64,000 nt of DNA from Pseudomonadota bacterium (lineage in GTDB: Bacteria; Myxococcota_A; Polyangia; Haliangiales; Haliangiaceae): contig JAKSDA010000640.1 of NCBI GenBank assembly GCA_022360315.1, forward strand, positions 1 to 64,000, read 5' to 3'. Positions 1-11,200 of the stretch are shown one piece after another. A program made the position numbers and the translations under genes. The notes beneath the pieces are model-generated. The model ran no database searches, had not been told where the DNA came from, and was given only the letters and a program-made list of their open reading frames with translations. Numbering within the stretch: position 1 is the first letter of the stretch; each line of letters starts with the position of its first letter.

Positions 1-2
1 AG

Positions 3-569
3 GCCAGCACCAAGGCCTCCCTACACGGCGCCTCCCTCCTCGCCTCACTGTTCACCGGCGCGACCTCCTTTGTCGCCGACCTGGCGAAAAAAGTCGTACG
101 CGGGGGCACCAAGGCGCTCGGTGGCGTGTTTCGCCGATTCAGGCGGCCCGGTGCGGCAAAGGCGCTACCGGCCGGCAGAGCTAGCAGTGTGGTAGTGAAC
201 CGGCTTCGCCCGCACGAAGCCGCGTTTGCTCGTGAGATTGTTGCCCATCGTGGCGGCACTTTTATAGGAGCTACAGTCCGCAACCTTCCGGGGATAGACG
301 GGTATCTAAACGGCGTTGCGGTGAGTCTCAAGCAGACGCAGGGCGGTCTCGGCGCCGTTCTTCGCCATGCAAGCAAGGCTGAGGCTTCAGCAGCGAAGGC
401 CGGCTTTTCAGGAGTTGAAGTCTTCATTCAGGCGCCGAACGTCTCGGCTGCGCGACTGTTAGACTTCGCACGCGGAGGCGGACTTAGTCAGATCCCGACG
501 CAGGGCACAGTCTCAGCCATCAACGTATTCACCGGAAACGGCGTGGTTCGAATCATTGGAGCGATGTGA
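3..569 (+). CDS. Polymorphic toxin, C-terminal part (partial at window start)
   Basis: The reading frame is open from base 3 to the TGA at 567-569, so this is the end of a larger protein whose N-terminus lies outside the window. The first ~40 residues are Ala/Leu/Gly-rich (LHGASLLASLFTGATSF), as in the hydrophobic pre-toxin segments of secreted Rhs/CDI-type toxins. The last ~110 residues form a compact domain with a PGIDGYLNGVAVSLKQ motif; a D-x(n)-SLK pattern after a G-rich turn resembles PD-(D/E)XK-type toxin nucleases. That fold assignment is inference. The next gene starts directly at the stop codon, the usual toxin-immunity layout. A GTG at 126 is only an internal in-frame start. An alternative is an unrelated surface protein C-terminus. 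Confidence 0.55.
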   Translation, partial: ASTKASLHGASLLASLFTGATSFVADLAKKVVRGGTKALGGVFRRFRRPGAAKALPAGRASSVVVNRLRPHEAAFAREIVAHRGGTFIGATVRNLPGIDGYLNGVAVSLKQTQGGLGAVLRHASKAEASAAKAGFSGVEVFIQAPNVSAARLLDFARGGGLSQIPTQGTVSAINVFTGNGVVRIIGAM

Positions 570-1067
570 ATGGCACTTGAGATCGACGTAAAGCTCCAGC
601 GGCTCGTTCCACTCATGGAACTACAGCAGCGGGTTACGGACACTCTGTTGGCCTGGTTCGGCACCACAACGCCCAGGGTCATCGCGGACGGTTCGGACGA
701 GCTGCTTGCAGAAGGGGCTGCGGCGCAACTGGACATCGACGGCATTGCACTTGTCTCAATTCAGAGCACGTCAGCAGGTTCGGAAGAAGCTCTAGGTGAA
801 GACGGAGGGCTTTGGGCTACCTTCTCGGCTGGAGAGTTCAGGAGCCCAGAGTCGCTGTTCCTCGCGTGCCTTGCGGCCGCGACAGCCGCTCAGATCACAG
901 GTGGCTGCGTGGTTGATGAGGCCGGCCTAGTCGGGCCTGAACGTGAGGTCACGCCTGAAGAGTTCACTGCTCGCTTGAGGGAGATGATGGGAGCCAAGCA
1001 AGATTTCCGGGAGGCATCCGACGCCGCTTTCGGTGCGGCGTTCAGAGATGGATCGACGTTGTCGTGA
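570..1067 (+). CDS. Probable immunity protein of the upstream toxin
   Basis: A 165-residue soluble protein with no signal peptide or membrane segment. Its ATG begins at the base after the toxin's TGA (ATGTGAATG junction), so the two are translationally coupled. It is acidic and Ala/Glu-rich, with helical segments such as FLACLAAATAAQ. I recognise no catalytic motif and no named family. The immunity role is inferred from position, size and acidity only. The gene ends inside an accessory region with frameshifted genes downstream. It could also be an unrelated small hypothetical protein. Confidence 0.5.
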   Translation: MALEIDVKLQRLVPLMELQQRVTDTLLAWFGTTTPRVIADGSDELLAEGAAAQLDIDGIALVSIQSTSAGSEEALGEDGGLWATFSAGEFRSPESLFLACLAAATAAQITGGCVVDEAGLVGPEREVTPEEFTARLREMMGAKQDFREASDAAFGAAFRDGSTLS

Positions 1068-1147
1068 GCACTCTTCGTCGCAAAGGGAGGAGATGGTACT
1101 GTATACGGGGCCGGACATGTCCTGGAGGCGTGGATCAGAGGGAGCCG

Positions 1148-1514
1148 ATGACAGACCGCGATTGGAAAAGCATTCATCCGGAAGAAATCCCGCGATGGAG
1201 AGCGGCCTTCTCGGCCTCGAAGGGGGGGCTCCAACGTTCAGGGCTCCTGTCCCATCTGCTCCGCCGAGCAGTTGCATCGCTACTACCAGATTGGTCCTCC
1301 CGTCGAGCATTACTCTGGCGGAGAACGCTTCATTGCTCGTGGTGCCTGCTGGGAGTGGTGTAGCGGCTGCTACACCTACGAACACTACTCGGCACTTGTA
1401 CCTGACTGGTGGACGAACGATCTTCCCGTTGATGAGACGCGGTTGACGGCTCTTCCCGATGTGCTGGAGGACGCCCTCGCGTGTATAGAGACTCGCCCTC
1501 CCCAAGGCCCCTGA
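1148..1514 (+). pseudogene. Cys-rich zinc-ribbon-like protein, frameshifted at a G7 tract
   Basis: From ATG 1148 the frame reads MTDRDWKSIHPEEIPRWRA and reaches a run of seven G (1222-1228). Dropping one G continues smoothly into another frame that reads GSCPICSAEQLHRYYQIG, then ACWEWCSGCYTYEHYS and VPDWWTNDL, ending at TGA 1512-1514. The restored protein would be about 121 residues with two Cys pairs (CPIC and CSGC), suggesting a small zinc ribbon. In toxin islands such small genes are often further immunity proteins; that role is inference. The shift may be a real mutation, a slippage-prone phase-variable tract, or a homopolymer sequencing error. Confidence 0.5.
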
Positions 1515-1516
1515 TC

Positions 1517-1773
1517 GTGCCCTTTGAACTTGTAGTTGCCGCGGCTGACACGATTGGCCTCAATGCTAGAGTTGATGACTGGTTCGTAGTTCGTACATCA
1601 TCTCAAACACTACGGAACAGAGGAAGAGGGTGTGTCCGTGCTTGACACCACCAACCCTGCACCGAAGAGTGCTCTCGGGTTGGGCGGCGTACAAGAGCGG
1701 CCAAGCCAGGTACTCGAACGTGCGTGCGGCGGTAGCGGCAGCAAGAGACGCACTGTTCGACATGCCTACATAG
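1517..1773 (+). pseudogene. Possible remnant of another small island gene
   Basis: A GTG at 1517, two bases after the previous stop, opens a 42-codon frame (VPFELVVAAADTIGLNARV) ending at TGA 1643. A second frame overlapping that stop reads on to TAG 1771 with protein-like sequence (YKSGQARYSNVRAAVAA). One indel near 1640 would join them into a protein of about 85 residues. No family is recognised. This may be a decayed third gene of the toxin-immunity series, or chance open frames. Confidence 0.2.
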
Positions 1774-2377
1774 ATCTCACTGGACTATGCGTGAATCGCC
1801 GTTCTCAGAAACCAAGCAAAGAGCAAATAATTCGTGCACTAACCCGTGCCGCACGTTTTATTATGTCGATTGCCTGGAACGCGAGGCAATACAATCAACC
1901 AGCGCAGCGATGCGCACGATATCGTCCCAAGTCGCCGGCTGCAAACCTGCCGATGCGGCAGTCAGACGGCAAAGAAGCGCGTGAGATTCGCCAATACAGC
2001 GCGAAATGAAGCCCGGATCGAGCGATCTGGACTCTCTCGCCACGCGATATGGTCTCGCAAATGGTTCGCCGAATGGCGCTTTTGCCCTCTATTGTCGTTT
2101 GGAGCGCATTTATCCGGGATTGGCCGAATGGTTTGGCGAATCATTTGGCAAATGATTCGAATCTGCGCTCTTGAGAGCACATTCGCAAAAAGTGCTCTTC
2201 CTTCATGACGGATTGTGGCTCATGTTGTGATGCAGGTTTCCGAGTTCGAAGTCATGGTTCAAGTTGTCGCTGCGACCCCTATCGCCCGTACAGAGGCTTG
2301 ACCGAAACGCTGTGGAAACGCCACGATGAGGTACATGGGCCACGCGGACCCAAGCGCAGGGTGCCACCCAGGAGACC
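1774..2377. other. Non-coding gap before the recombinase
   Basis: No convincing gene was found on either strand in about 600 bases. The right half is AT-richer and contains repeated GAATGGTT/GAATCATTT-like words, the perfect inverted repeat at 2137-2159, and a 7-bp stem (AGAGCAC 2174-2180, GTGCTCT 2192-2198). Remnants of older island genes are possible. Confidence 0.5.
2137..2159. repeat. Perfect 10-bp inverted repeat upstream of the recombinase
   Basis: CGAATCATTT (2137-2146) and AAATGATTCG (2150-2159) are exact reverse complements separated by GGC. The site lies about 220 bp upstream of the serine recombinase. Its size and symmetry suit a dimeric protein-binding site such as an operator or a recombinase core; the function is inference. 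Confidence 0.45.
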
Positions 2378-3984
2378 ATGCAGAAACAGAACCAGTCCCA
2401 TGCTGCAAGCAACCCGACGTCACCCGGAGACTCTGCGGAATCCGGCCGGCAGCAAACCGCGCGGCGCCGCTACGTCGAGTTGATCCGGGTCAGCGGTCGT
2501 GGCCAGGTCGAGCGCGAGACCCCTGAATCGCAGCGTCGCTCCCTCGATAGACTGGCGCGAACGCGCCCTGGCATCCGCATCGCCCGGATCGAGGCTTTGG
2601 CCGTATCGGCTGCGATTCCCCTGGAGCAAACGGACCAGGGCCAACAGCTAATCGAACTCGCGAGCGGTGGATTCGACGAATTGCGGCTGTGGGATGTCGA
2701 TCGCGGCCTCGGAGCCCGGGCTGATGATCCCCGGGATCGCCTGGCAATCTTCGGCATTGCTCGCGAGGCAGATGCGGTGATCGTCGATTGTAGCGAGCGG
2801 GTGATCGATCCGAACAAGGAACTCGGCGAACTGGATTACTACCTGCGCACCTTCTTTGCTGCGCAGGAACGGCGCAAAACCGCCAAGCGTACCCGGGCGG
2901 GCCGCAAACGCATCGCAGCAGATGGCGGATACGCTGGCGCCGGGTTTATTCCCTATGGCCTTACCTGGGATCGCACCCGACGCCAGTGGGGCATCGACTG
3001 TTACCGCGCGGCGATCGTGCGCGACGCCTACCAGCGGTGTCTAAACGGCGTCACCGCGGCGACCATTGCCAGCGAACTGAATGCGCGCGACGTACCGACC
3101 CAGCAGGGAAAGCGCTGGCATCAATCCACGGTGGCCAGAATGCTGCGCATGCCGGCGTATCGCGGCGAGCACACGCAAGAAGGTTTGACGATTCGGGTTC
3201 CCGCCATCGTCGATGAAACTACCTGGTTCGCGGTGCAGCGTTGTTTGGATATGCGACCCCGGCGGCGACGCGCCAAAAGTACGCAAAGTCTGTGTGTTGG
3301 GCGTATTTGGTGTGCATGTGGACAGCGCGCGTATCGTCGGCTTGCCAAGGGCAAGAGTACATCTACTTCGCCACGCGTCATGACCGCGAACGCCGAACCC
3401 AGTATACGCACATGGGATCGCATCGGGCGGATCTGATCGATCCAGTTGTATGGGATACCGTGGCCAATGCCATCGCCCAGCCGCAGCTTTTGCGGGCCAG
3501 CATGGCAGGGAACGATGATTCTGCCGATAGGCACCGCGAGGAACTCGCGCAGTGCGAGCACGAGCTGCAAAGGCTGGTCACCAGTGAGAACGAGATTTCA
3601 CGGGCGTTTCGCCGCGACGAACTCAGCGCAGAAGCGTGGCGTGACCAGCTAAAAGAGATCGCGGTTGATCGACGCATGCTGGAGCATCGTCACACCATGG
3701 CCCGTGAACGGCTCGCAGCCGCCGATGCAGCTGCTTTCTCTTTGGACGCCGCAGAAACGCAGCTAGAGGCTTTAGCGGTCCGCGTTCGCGCCGCGGTTCC
3801 CAAGGACCGCAAGGCCATCATCGAATCGCTCATCCCCGGCGCTCAGCCCTACGGCATCACCATCTGGCCGGACGGCAAGATCGAGACATCCGCGGCGGCA
3901 TCGCGGTGCCCGTCGCCAGCCGAAGTTGTCACAGCCCCTGCCAGCTCCAAGTGCTGCAACCACTGCAGTGAGAAGAGTGAATAG
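2378..3984 (+). pseudogene. Large serine recombinase, frameshifted
   Basis: The N-terminal resolvase catalytic domain is clear: IRVSGRGQ carries the nucleophilic Ser, followed by DVDRGLGAR and the FFAAQERRKTAKRTRAGR hinge helix. Next come a Recombinase domain (GFIPYGL, TIASELNARDVPT) and a reduced zinc-ribbon start (CACGQRAYRR). Near 3345-3360 the frame breaks: frame 2 ends at 3436 in nonsense, while frame 1 continues with YIYFATRHDRERR and a long Glu/Arg coiled coil (AQCEHELQRLVTSENEI) to TAG-free sequence ending at 3984. The restored length of ~535 residues matches large serine integrases and transposon resolvases. ATG 2378 follows GGAG. It probably mobilised the flanking island and is now inactive, unless the shift is a sequencing error. 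Confidence 0.75.
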
Positions 3985-4178
3985 TCTCAACGGCAATGCC
4001 ATGCCAAGATTGTCGGCGATTGTAACAGTTGTTGTGGCGACGCCGGGCGTCGAGCCGGGGACATCGGACCAATGGCGAGCAGCGTACATGACCGCAATAC
4101 GCTGTTGCTTTCTTTTTGGCCGGTCGCTTCGCTCCCTTGTGTCGGGGGGACCGCCCCGCTTCCTGATAGCATGAGGCG

Positions 4179-4853
4179 GTGGCGACCATCGGAGAACTGA
4201 ACCAAAGCGACCTCCACGAGCAGCTGAAGATGGAGTACAGCCGCGGAGAGGGCGAAATCGAGGCACGGGTGGATGGCTTCATCGTCGACGTTCGGCTTCC
4301 AGATGAGCTCGTTGAGATTCAGACCAGCCGTCTGGGCAAACTGCGGACAAAACTCGAGAAATTGGCCAACCACCACCGGATCCGTCTCGTACATCCAGTT
4401 CCCGCGTCAAAGATAATCGCCCACGTTGATGCTCGCTCCAACGAATTGGCTCGCCGACGGTCACCGAAGCGAGGTCGACTCGAAGATGCATTTGGAGAGA
4501 TTGCCGATATTGCCAGTGTGTTGCTCAATCGCAACATCACCCTGGAGATTGCGCTCGTGGATGTGACTGAGTACCGTCATGCCGACGGCAAGGGCAGCTG
4601 GCGCCGACGCGGTATCAGCATCGTTGGACGACGCCTCGACATGATCGTGAGCCGCAAGGAGTTTCGGACCGGTGCGGACTACGTCGCGCTTCTTCCTGAA
4701 GAACTCGGGCGCGAGTTCACCAACAGAGACCTCGGCGACATTACTGGGTGGCGCTATCCAGCGGTCCAAGCGATCACCAGGGCGCTTAGAAAGATGGGTT
4801 TGCTTGCGATCGCGGGAAAGCGAGAGCGTGCGTTTTTGTATCGACGGGCATGA
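4179..4853 (+). CDS. Putative PD-(D/E)XK nuclease-like protein with C-terminal winged helix
   Basis: A 224-residue protein from GTG 4179. The N-terminal half has the spacing E-x-E-x-R-V-D-GFIVDVRLPDELVEIQTS, resembling the acidic/EIQ core of PD-(D/E)XK folds. The C-terminal ~60 residues (FTNRDLGDITGWRYPAVQAI, then ALRKMGLL and a basic end) read like a winged helix-turn-helix. Together they suggest a DNA-processing or regulatory protein, perhaps a restriction-like defence element. I do not recognise a named family, and the fold is inference from pattern. It stands alone beside the broken recombinase, which fits an accessory gene. Confidence 0.55.
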   Translation: MATIGELNQSDLHEQLKMEYSRGEGEIEARVDGFIVDVRLPDELVEIQTSRLGKLRTKLEKLANHHRIRLVHPVPASKIIAHVDARSNELARRRSPKRGRLEDAFGEIADIASVLLNRNITLEIALVDVTEYRHADGKGSWRRRGISIVGRRLDMIVSRKEFRTGADYVALLPEELGREFTNRDLGDITGWRYPAVQAITRALRKMGLLAIAGKRERAFLYRRA

Positions 4854-5001
4854 TAGCCGTATCGCTCAAGGACCTTATCCGACAAGCACGTTGAGCGCGA
4901 ACTGACTGCAATCATTGCAACCCGCTGGAAGGCTCCCGCGACCGTGCCATGAATTTCATCCCCCCACAGCCGATCGTCCCACCAGGCCCGCGCAGCGTCA
5001 C

Positions 5002-5041
5002 TGTAATGGCCTGTAATGGCGCGTAATGGCGCGTAATGGAC
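5002..5041 (+). promoter_or_regulatory. Four tandem 10-bp TGTAATGG repeats
   Basis: Units at 5002-5011, 5012-5021, 5022-5031 and 5032-5041 follow (T/C)GTAATGG(C/A)(C/G), exactly one helical turn apart. The first two give TGTAATGGCCTGTAATGG, which recurs exactly at 41655-41672 upstream of the pseudokinase gene. The array lies 180 bp before the lipoprotein start at 5221. A cooperative transcription-factor array is the simplest reading (inference). Confidence 0.5.
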
Positions 5042-5081
5042 GACAAGGCACGCAGACAGATACACTTTGTCTGCATTGTCG
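5041..5081. repeat. Interrupted inverted repeat beside the TGTAATGG array
   Basis: The inner arms GCAGACA (5052-5058) and TGTCTGC (5068-5074) and the outer arms CGACAA (5041-5046) and TTGTCG (5076-5081) are nested and perfectly complementary. It directly abuts the 10-bp array. It could be a second operator or an RNA hairpin in the leader. Confidence 0.4.
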
Positions 5082-5220
5082 CCCGCTGCCCTGATACGGG
5101 GTCCGTGCCGATGGCTTCAGTGCGCAGGTCGAGGACAGCAAAGAGGCGCTTGCACGGAAATCGAGTCGACCCGATAAATTAGTCTCATGGACAATGAGAA
5201 GGTAATTCCAGGGGAAAACG

Positions 5221-8200
5221 ATGCGAACAAAGCTATGGTCGGTGATGGATTTGCTTTGGCCACGATTGCTCTTGGCTTTTTCTGCAGGACTTGCGGGGTG
5301 TGGAGACGGTGGAATGGGTGGGCCCGATGGGCCTGATGAGCCCACGATCGTCCAATTCCAGGTCAGTCCCGAGGCCATTGAGGCAGGGCAGAGCGCGACT
5401 CTTACCTGGGCTGTGGAATCGGCACAAGACGTGTCCATCATGCCGGACATTGGCCCTGTTCAGCTCTCTGGTAGTACTGAGGTCAGCCCGAACCAGACGA
5501 CCATATATACCCTTGGCGCCAGTAATGGCCCCATGGTTTCCGCCACCGCAGAGGTAACTCTCATTGTGAATCCCGGCAGCCCTGGTGGTGGATTACCGCC
5601 CGATCCCGCCGATGTTGCGCCGCCCCTGTCCATCACTGGTAGCACGCCCTATCACCAGGCCATTTCGTTTCTATACAATGGAGCCAACCCGATCCAAACA
5701 GGCGCGGACCCCACCGTATTTGAGCCTCGCCGTGTTGCGGTGATTCGCGGTCGAGTCACCGACCGCAGCAATGAGGCACTCAGCGGTGTGACGATCACCA
5801 TCCAGGGACATCCGGAGTATGGACAAACTCTGAGCCGAGGCGACGGTATGTTTGATCTAGCCGCCAACGGTGGCGGACTGCTTACCATTGACTATCGCAA
5901 AGAAGGCTATCTGCCGGTTCAGCGTCAGATACAGGCTCCCTGGCGTGACTATGTCACCGCTGAAGACGTCGTCATGATTCCGGCTGATGCGCAAGTCACA
6001 ACAATCATGGCCAACAGTCCAGTGATGCAGGTCGCCCAGGGCAGTATGCAATCCGACGCCGATGGAGAGCGCCAGGCCACGGTGTTGTTCCCCGCCGGCA
6101 CGACGGCCACCATGATACTGGCAGATGGCGGCCAGTTACCGCTGAACACATTGAGCGTACGTGCCACAGAGTACACAGTCGGAGACAATGGCTCCCAGGC
6201 CATGCCCGGTGTACTGCCAGCGACGAGCGGTTACACTTATGCGGTCGAATTGAGCGTGGATGAGGCGTTGATGGCCAATGCGACACGGGTCGATTTCAGC
6301 CAGCCGCTGCCCCTTCATGTCGACAATTTTCTGAACTTTCCAACCGGTGAAGTTGTTCCCACTGGCTATTATGACCGTGAACGGGCCGCATGGATCCCAT
6401 CAGACAACGGCCGCATCGTCGAGATTCTTTCTATCGCCGATGATCGTGCAGTGCTCGACGTCGATGGCAGCGGAAGCCCCGCGACGCAGGCCCAACTCGA
6501 CGAGATGGCACTCAGTAACGATGAGCTGGTGCAGCTAGCCAGTTTGTACAACGTCGGTAAAACTCTGTGGCGAGTGCCGATTTCGCACTTTACCCCGTGG
6601 GATTGCAATTGGCCCTTTGGTCCGCCCGAGGATGCGGAGGCGCCGCCGGACGAGCCACCGGAGACCCCAGACGAAGATGTGCCACCGCCGGACAAAAGTG
6701 ATTGCAAAGGCGGTTGCATTATCGAAGCACAGGGACAGAATCTCGGTGAAGAGATTCCGCTCGTCGGTACACCGTTCACACTCAATTATCGCAGCAATCG
6801 CATGCCGGGGTATGTGGCGAATAGGACGATCAACATCCCGCTGTCCGGACAGTCGGTGCCGGCCAGCCTGCAGAGGATCGAGCTGTTGGTGCACGTTGCC
6901 GGACGCACCGTGCGACAGAGTTTTCCGGCCACTCCCAACCAGTCTACAACATTTCTGTGGGACGGTCGAGATGCATACAAGCGAGTACTGAGTGGTGGAG
7001 TCAAAGCAACGATCACTATCCAATACATTTACCGGGCTACATACTATTCTTCACCAGGAGCTTTTGAGCAGAGTTTTGCCCTATTTGGAGAGGCTGATAA
7101 TGCTGGCAATCCTCGTATTATCGATGAGCGACTTACTGGAACGATCAGCATTCGCAAAGATTACACAAACACGTTGACTTTCATTTCGCCGGAGGTAGCT
7201 ATCGGCGGCTGGACTCTATCGGCAACCCATAGCTATAGACCAACAGGGCGAGCCCTGTACCTGGGCACTGGCAACACTCGGAAAAATACGACACATCAAA
7301 TAAATAACATCATTGAGACTGTAGCTGGCACCGGTATCGTGGGTTTTAGTGGTGATGGCGGCCCGGCCACAGCGGCACGGCTCACCTCCCCGGGCGGGGT
7401 AGAAGTGGATTCAGATGGAAGCATTTACATCGCAGATAGTGGTAATCACCGCATACGTCGAGTGGGGCCAGATGGAATCATTACCACCGTGGCCGGAAAT
7501 GGTGAGCGTTCCTATGGAGGTGATGGAGGAAAGGCGATTGAGGCCGGCCTCAACAGCCCTTATGATGTGGCCATTGCGCCGAATGGGAGCCTCTATATCG
7601 CCGATACTTATCACGGCCGCATCCGCCGAGTCACCCCTGATGGCATCATTGACACGGTGGCCGGAGATGGCAGTATCGGCACTGGCGGCGATGGTGGGCC
7701 GGCTATCGAAGCCCCCCTGGGCGGTAGTGTGTTTGGAATGGCACTCGGGGGCGATGGAAGTTTCTATGCTGCCGCAGGTATCATCCGACGGATAAGCCCC
7801 AATGGATTCCTATCAACGCTATCGAGCAAAACACGAGGGTTTAGCGGCGATGGTGGACTGATTACCGAGGCAGATATCTATTGGCCCTGGGGTATGGCCA
7901 TGGGAGTTGATGGAAGCCTCTACTTCTCCGACAGTTCGAATTACCGAGTTCGCCGAGTGAGCCCTGCAGGAATCGTTACAACAGTGGCCGGCAACGGCGA
8001 GCAAAGCTTTAACGGAGATGGCATACCCGCAACGCAAGCGGGCCTTTATCCAAAAGGCCTCGCTATCGATCGCAATGGCACCCTCTACATCACAGATGAT
8101 AACCGTATTCGTGCGGTCAGTCCATACGGGATCATAACCACGGTAGCGGGCAATGGAGCAGGCGCATTCAGAGGTGATGGCGGACCAGCCACAGAAGCAT

Positions 8201-11200
8201 GGATCCGTGACCCCAGTGGTGTAGCTATTGGCCCCGGCGGTAACCTCTATATTGCTGATCGTGGAAATAATCGTATCCGGAAAGTACGAAGTATTCTGCC
8301 CGAGGCAAGTTTTGATGCACTCATCGTTTCTTCTGGCGACGGCAAACAGATCTACGTGTTCGATCCCGGTGGCCGCCATCTGCGTACCACGCACGCGCTT
8401 ACCGGTGCTGTATTGTATTCTTTCGGTTACGATGTGCAAGGACGTCTGCTGAGTATCACCGACAGCGGTAACAATGTCACCACCATTGAACGAAGTCCGG
8501 CGACGGGCCAGGCAACAGCGATCATCGCCGCCGATGGCCAGCGCAGCAACCTCACGTTTGATACCCATGGCTACCTGGAAACGGTTAGCAATCCGGCTGG
8601 TGAAACCTATCGCATGGGGTACAGCGAAGGCGGTTTGATGACCGCGTTTACCACACCCGGGCAGCACATCAATCGTTTCGCGTATGACGACGTCGGTCGA
8701 TTGACTGGCGACACCAACGCTATCAGCGGCGGCTGGACTCTGGCGCGAACAGAAAACCAGCGCGGCTATACCATGACCATGACCAGTGCTGAAGGGCGCG
8801 CGACCGAATACGTTGTTGAGCCGCAGACCACGGGTGATCGACTACAGGTGAACCGTTACCCCGATGGAACCGAGCAGACGACGTTGCTCAAGACCAATGG
8901 CGAGACCATCACTACCCAAACCGATGGCACTGTCTTCACGGTGAAGGAAGGTCCAGATCCACGCTTTGGCATGCAAGCACCAGTGACGGTAGCCCAGACC
9001 ATCGCACTTCCCAGCGGTTTGACATTGACCTCGACGTCCGAGCGTGCTGCCGATCTGGATGCGACCGGCCAGCTGGTCAGCCAGACCAAGAGCGTGACCG
9101 TCAACGGCCGCACGACGACACGACATTTTGACGTGGCGAGCCGAACCTGGACTGTCACGAGCCCAGCGGGGCGCGTGACCAGCACTGTGATTGATGACCG
9201 GGGCCGGCCACGAACGATCACTGTGGCCGGCCTGGCCAGCGCTCACTACAGCTACGACACCCGCGGCCGACTTGAAACTACGATGCTCGGTGAGGGGGAT
9301 TCCGCTCGAACTACCACCCTCACCTACCATGCTAGTGGACCGGCGCTCGGCTACGTAGAGACGGTGACTGATGCCGAGAACCAGGTCATCAGATATGCGG
9401 AGTATGACCTGGCAGGACGTGTAACCCAACTGACTCTGCCCGGCGAGCGTACGGTCGGCTTTGGCTATGACGCCAACGGCAACATCAATCGCCTGACCCC
9501 ACCGGGCCGGCCGGCCCATGTGTTCACCTACAATGGCGTGGATTTCGAAGCGAGTTACATTCCACCGGTGCTACCTGATGTCACAGAGCCAGCTACCGGC
9601 TATGACTACAACCGCGACAAGCAACTCGAGCTAATCACGCGGCCCGGTGGTTTCATGATCGACTACGTCTATCACGCCACGACAGGGAAGCTGGAGGCCA
9701 TCAGCACACCACAAGGAAGCTACGGCTATACGTACCGCCCAGACACTGGACAGCTCGACACCGCAACTGCGCCCGGGGGAGAACAACTCAGCTACGGCTA
9801 CGATGGTTTGTTACTCACCGATATGGATTGGAGCGGCACTATCAGTGGCACTGTCGATATTGGCTATGACAGCGACTTCCGCATCAATGCGCTCACCGTG
9901 AACGGCCAGAGTGTCAGTTATGGCTACGATGATGATGGCCTACTCACCGAAGCCGGTGCCCTGACGTTGGTCCGCGATCCACAGCATGGCCTGGTCTCCG
10001 ATACGGCGTTGGGCCAGATTACCACAAAAGAAAGCTACAACCAGTTTGGTGAAGTTGACAGCTACACCGCCCGCTACAACGATACAGTTATCTATCAGAT
10101 TAACTATGACGAGCGGGATAAATTGGGGCGCATTCGACAAAAAACCGAAGTCGTGGATGGAGTAACGACAGTTTACCAATACGATTACGATGCCGCAGGT
10201 CGCCTCGATATCGTGCGCAAAAATGGCGCCATGACCGCTGACTATGACTACGATCTAAACGGCAATCGTACTCATAGTAACGGCGCCCTGGTGGGCAGCT
10301 ATGATGCCCAAGATCGACTCGCCAGCTTTCGAGATGCTACCTACCGCTATACTGCGAATGGCGAGCTAGACACGGTTACCGTTGATTCTGCCGTTACTGA
10401 TTACGACTACGATGTTTTTGGCAACCTCAGACGGGTCGCATTGCCGGATGGAACTATTATCGACTATGTCATCGATGGACAAAATCGACGAATCGGTAAA
10501 AGGGTCAATGGCGTCTTGGTGCAAGGCTTCCTCTATAAAGACCAGCTCAACCCAATTGCCGAACTGGACGGTAGGGGCGCCATCGTTGCGCGATTCATCT
10601 ACGCAAACGAGCTGAATGTACCCGCCTACATGATCAAAGGTGGGAGTACGTATCGGATCTTGAGCGATCATCTCGGTAGCCCGAGGCTGGTCGTCAATGT
10701 CGCCGATGGTAGCATCACCCAGGGCATGGACTACGACGGATGGGGTAATGTCCTCGCCGATACGAATCCGGGGTTTCAACCGTTTGGCTTTGCGGGGGGG
10801 TGGTACGATCGGCACACCAAGCTAACTCGTTTTGGCGGCAGGGATTACAATGCAGAGACGGGACGGTGGACAGCAAAAGATCCGATGAGATTTCGAAGTG
10901 GAGACATGAATCTGTTTGGATACGTTGCTGGTGATTCAATTAATTTTATTGATCCCGGAGGGCGCATTCTGGACAGGCCAGAATCATCAAAAAGCATATA
11001 CGAAAAAATGCATAAAGAAAGAGCATATAATATTCTGAAGGGAGAGGATAAAGACCCCGTGATGGAAGCGATTGAAGACAATGTGGCGGAAGCGGCCAAG
11101 GATGCCGCGGAAGCGGCTAAAGAAGCCCTGGATGAGGCCGACAAGAAAAATCCGATCGATGAAAGAGAACCGATGTTCTGGATTGAGGAACCGGAGATTA

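Noticed and set aside
4030..4110. Peptide VATPGVEPGTSDQ in a short plus-strand frame, resembling the well-known artefact translated from the antisense of tRNA genes
   Set aside because: On the minus strand a T-arm-like GGCTCGACGCC is visible, but the T stem has a mismatch and no acceptor partner, anticodon stem or D arm fits. I do not call a tRNA or tRNA remnant.
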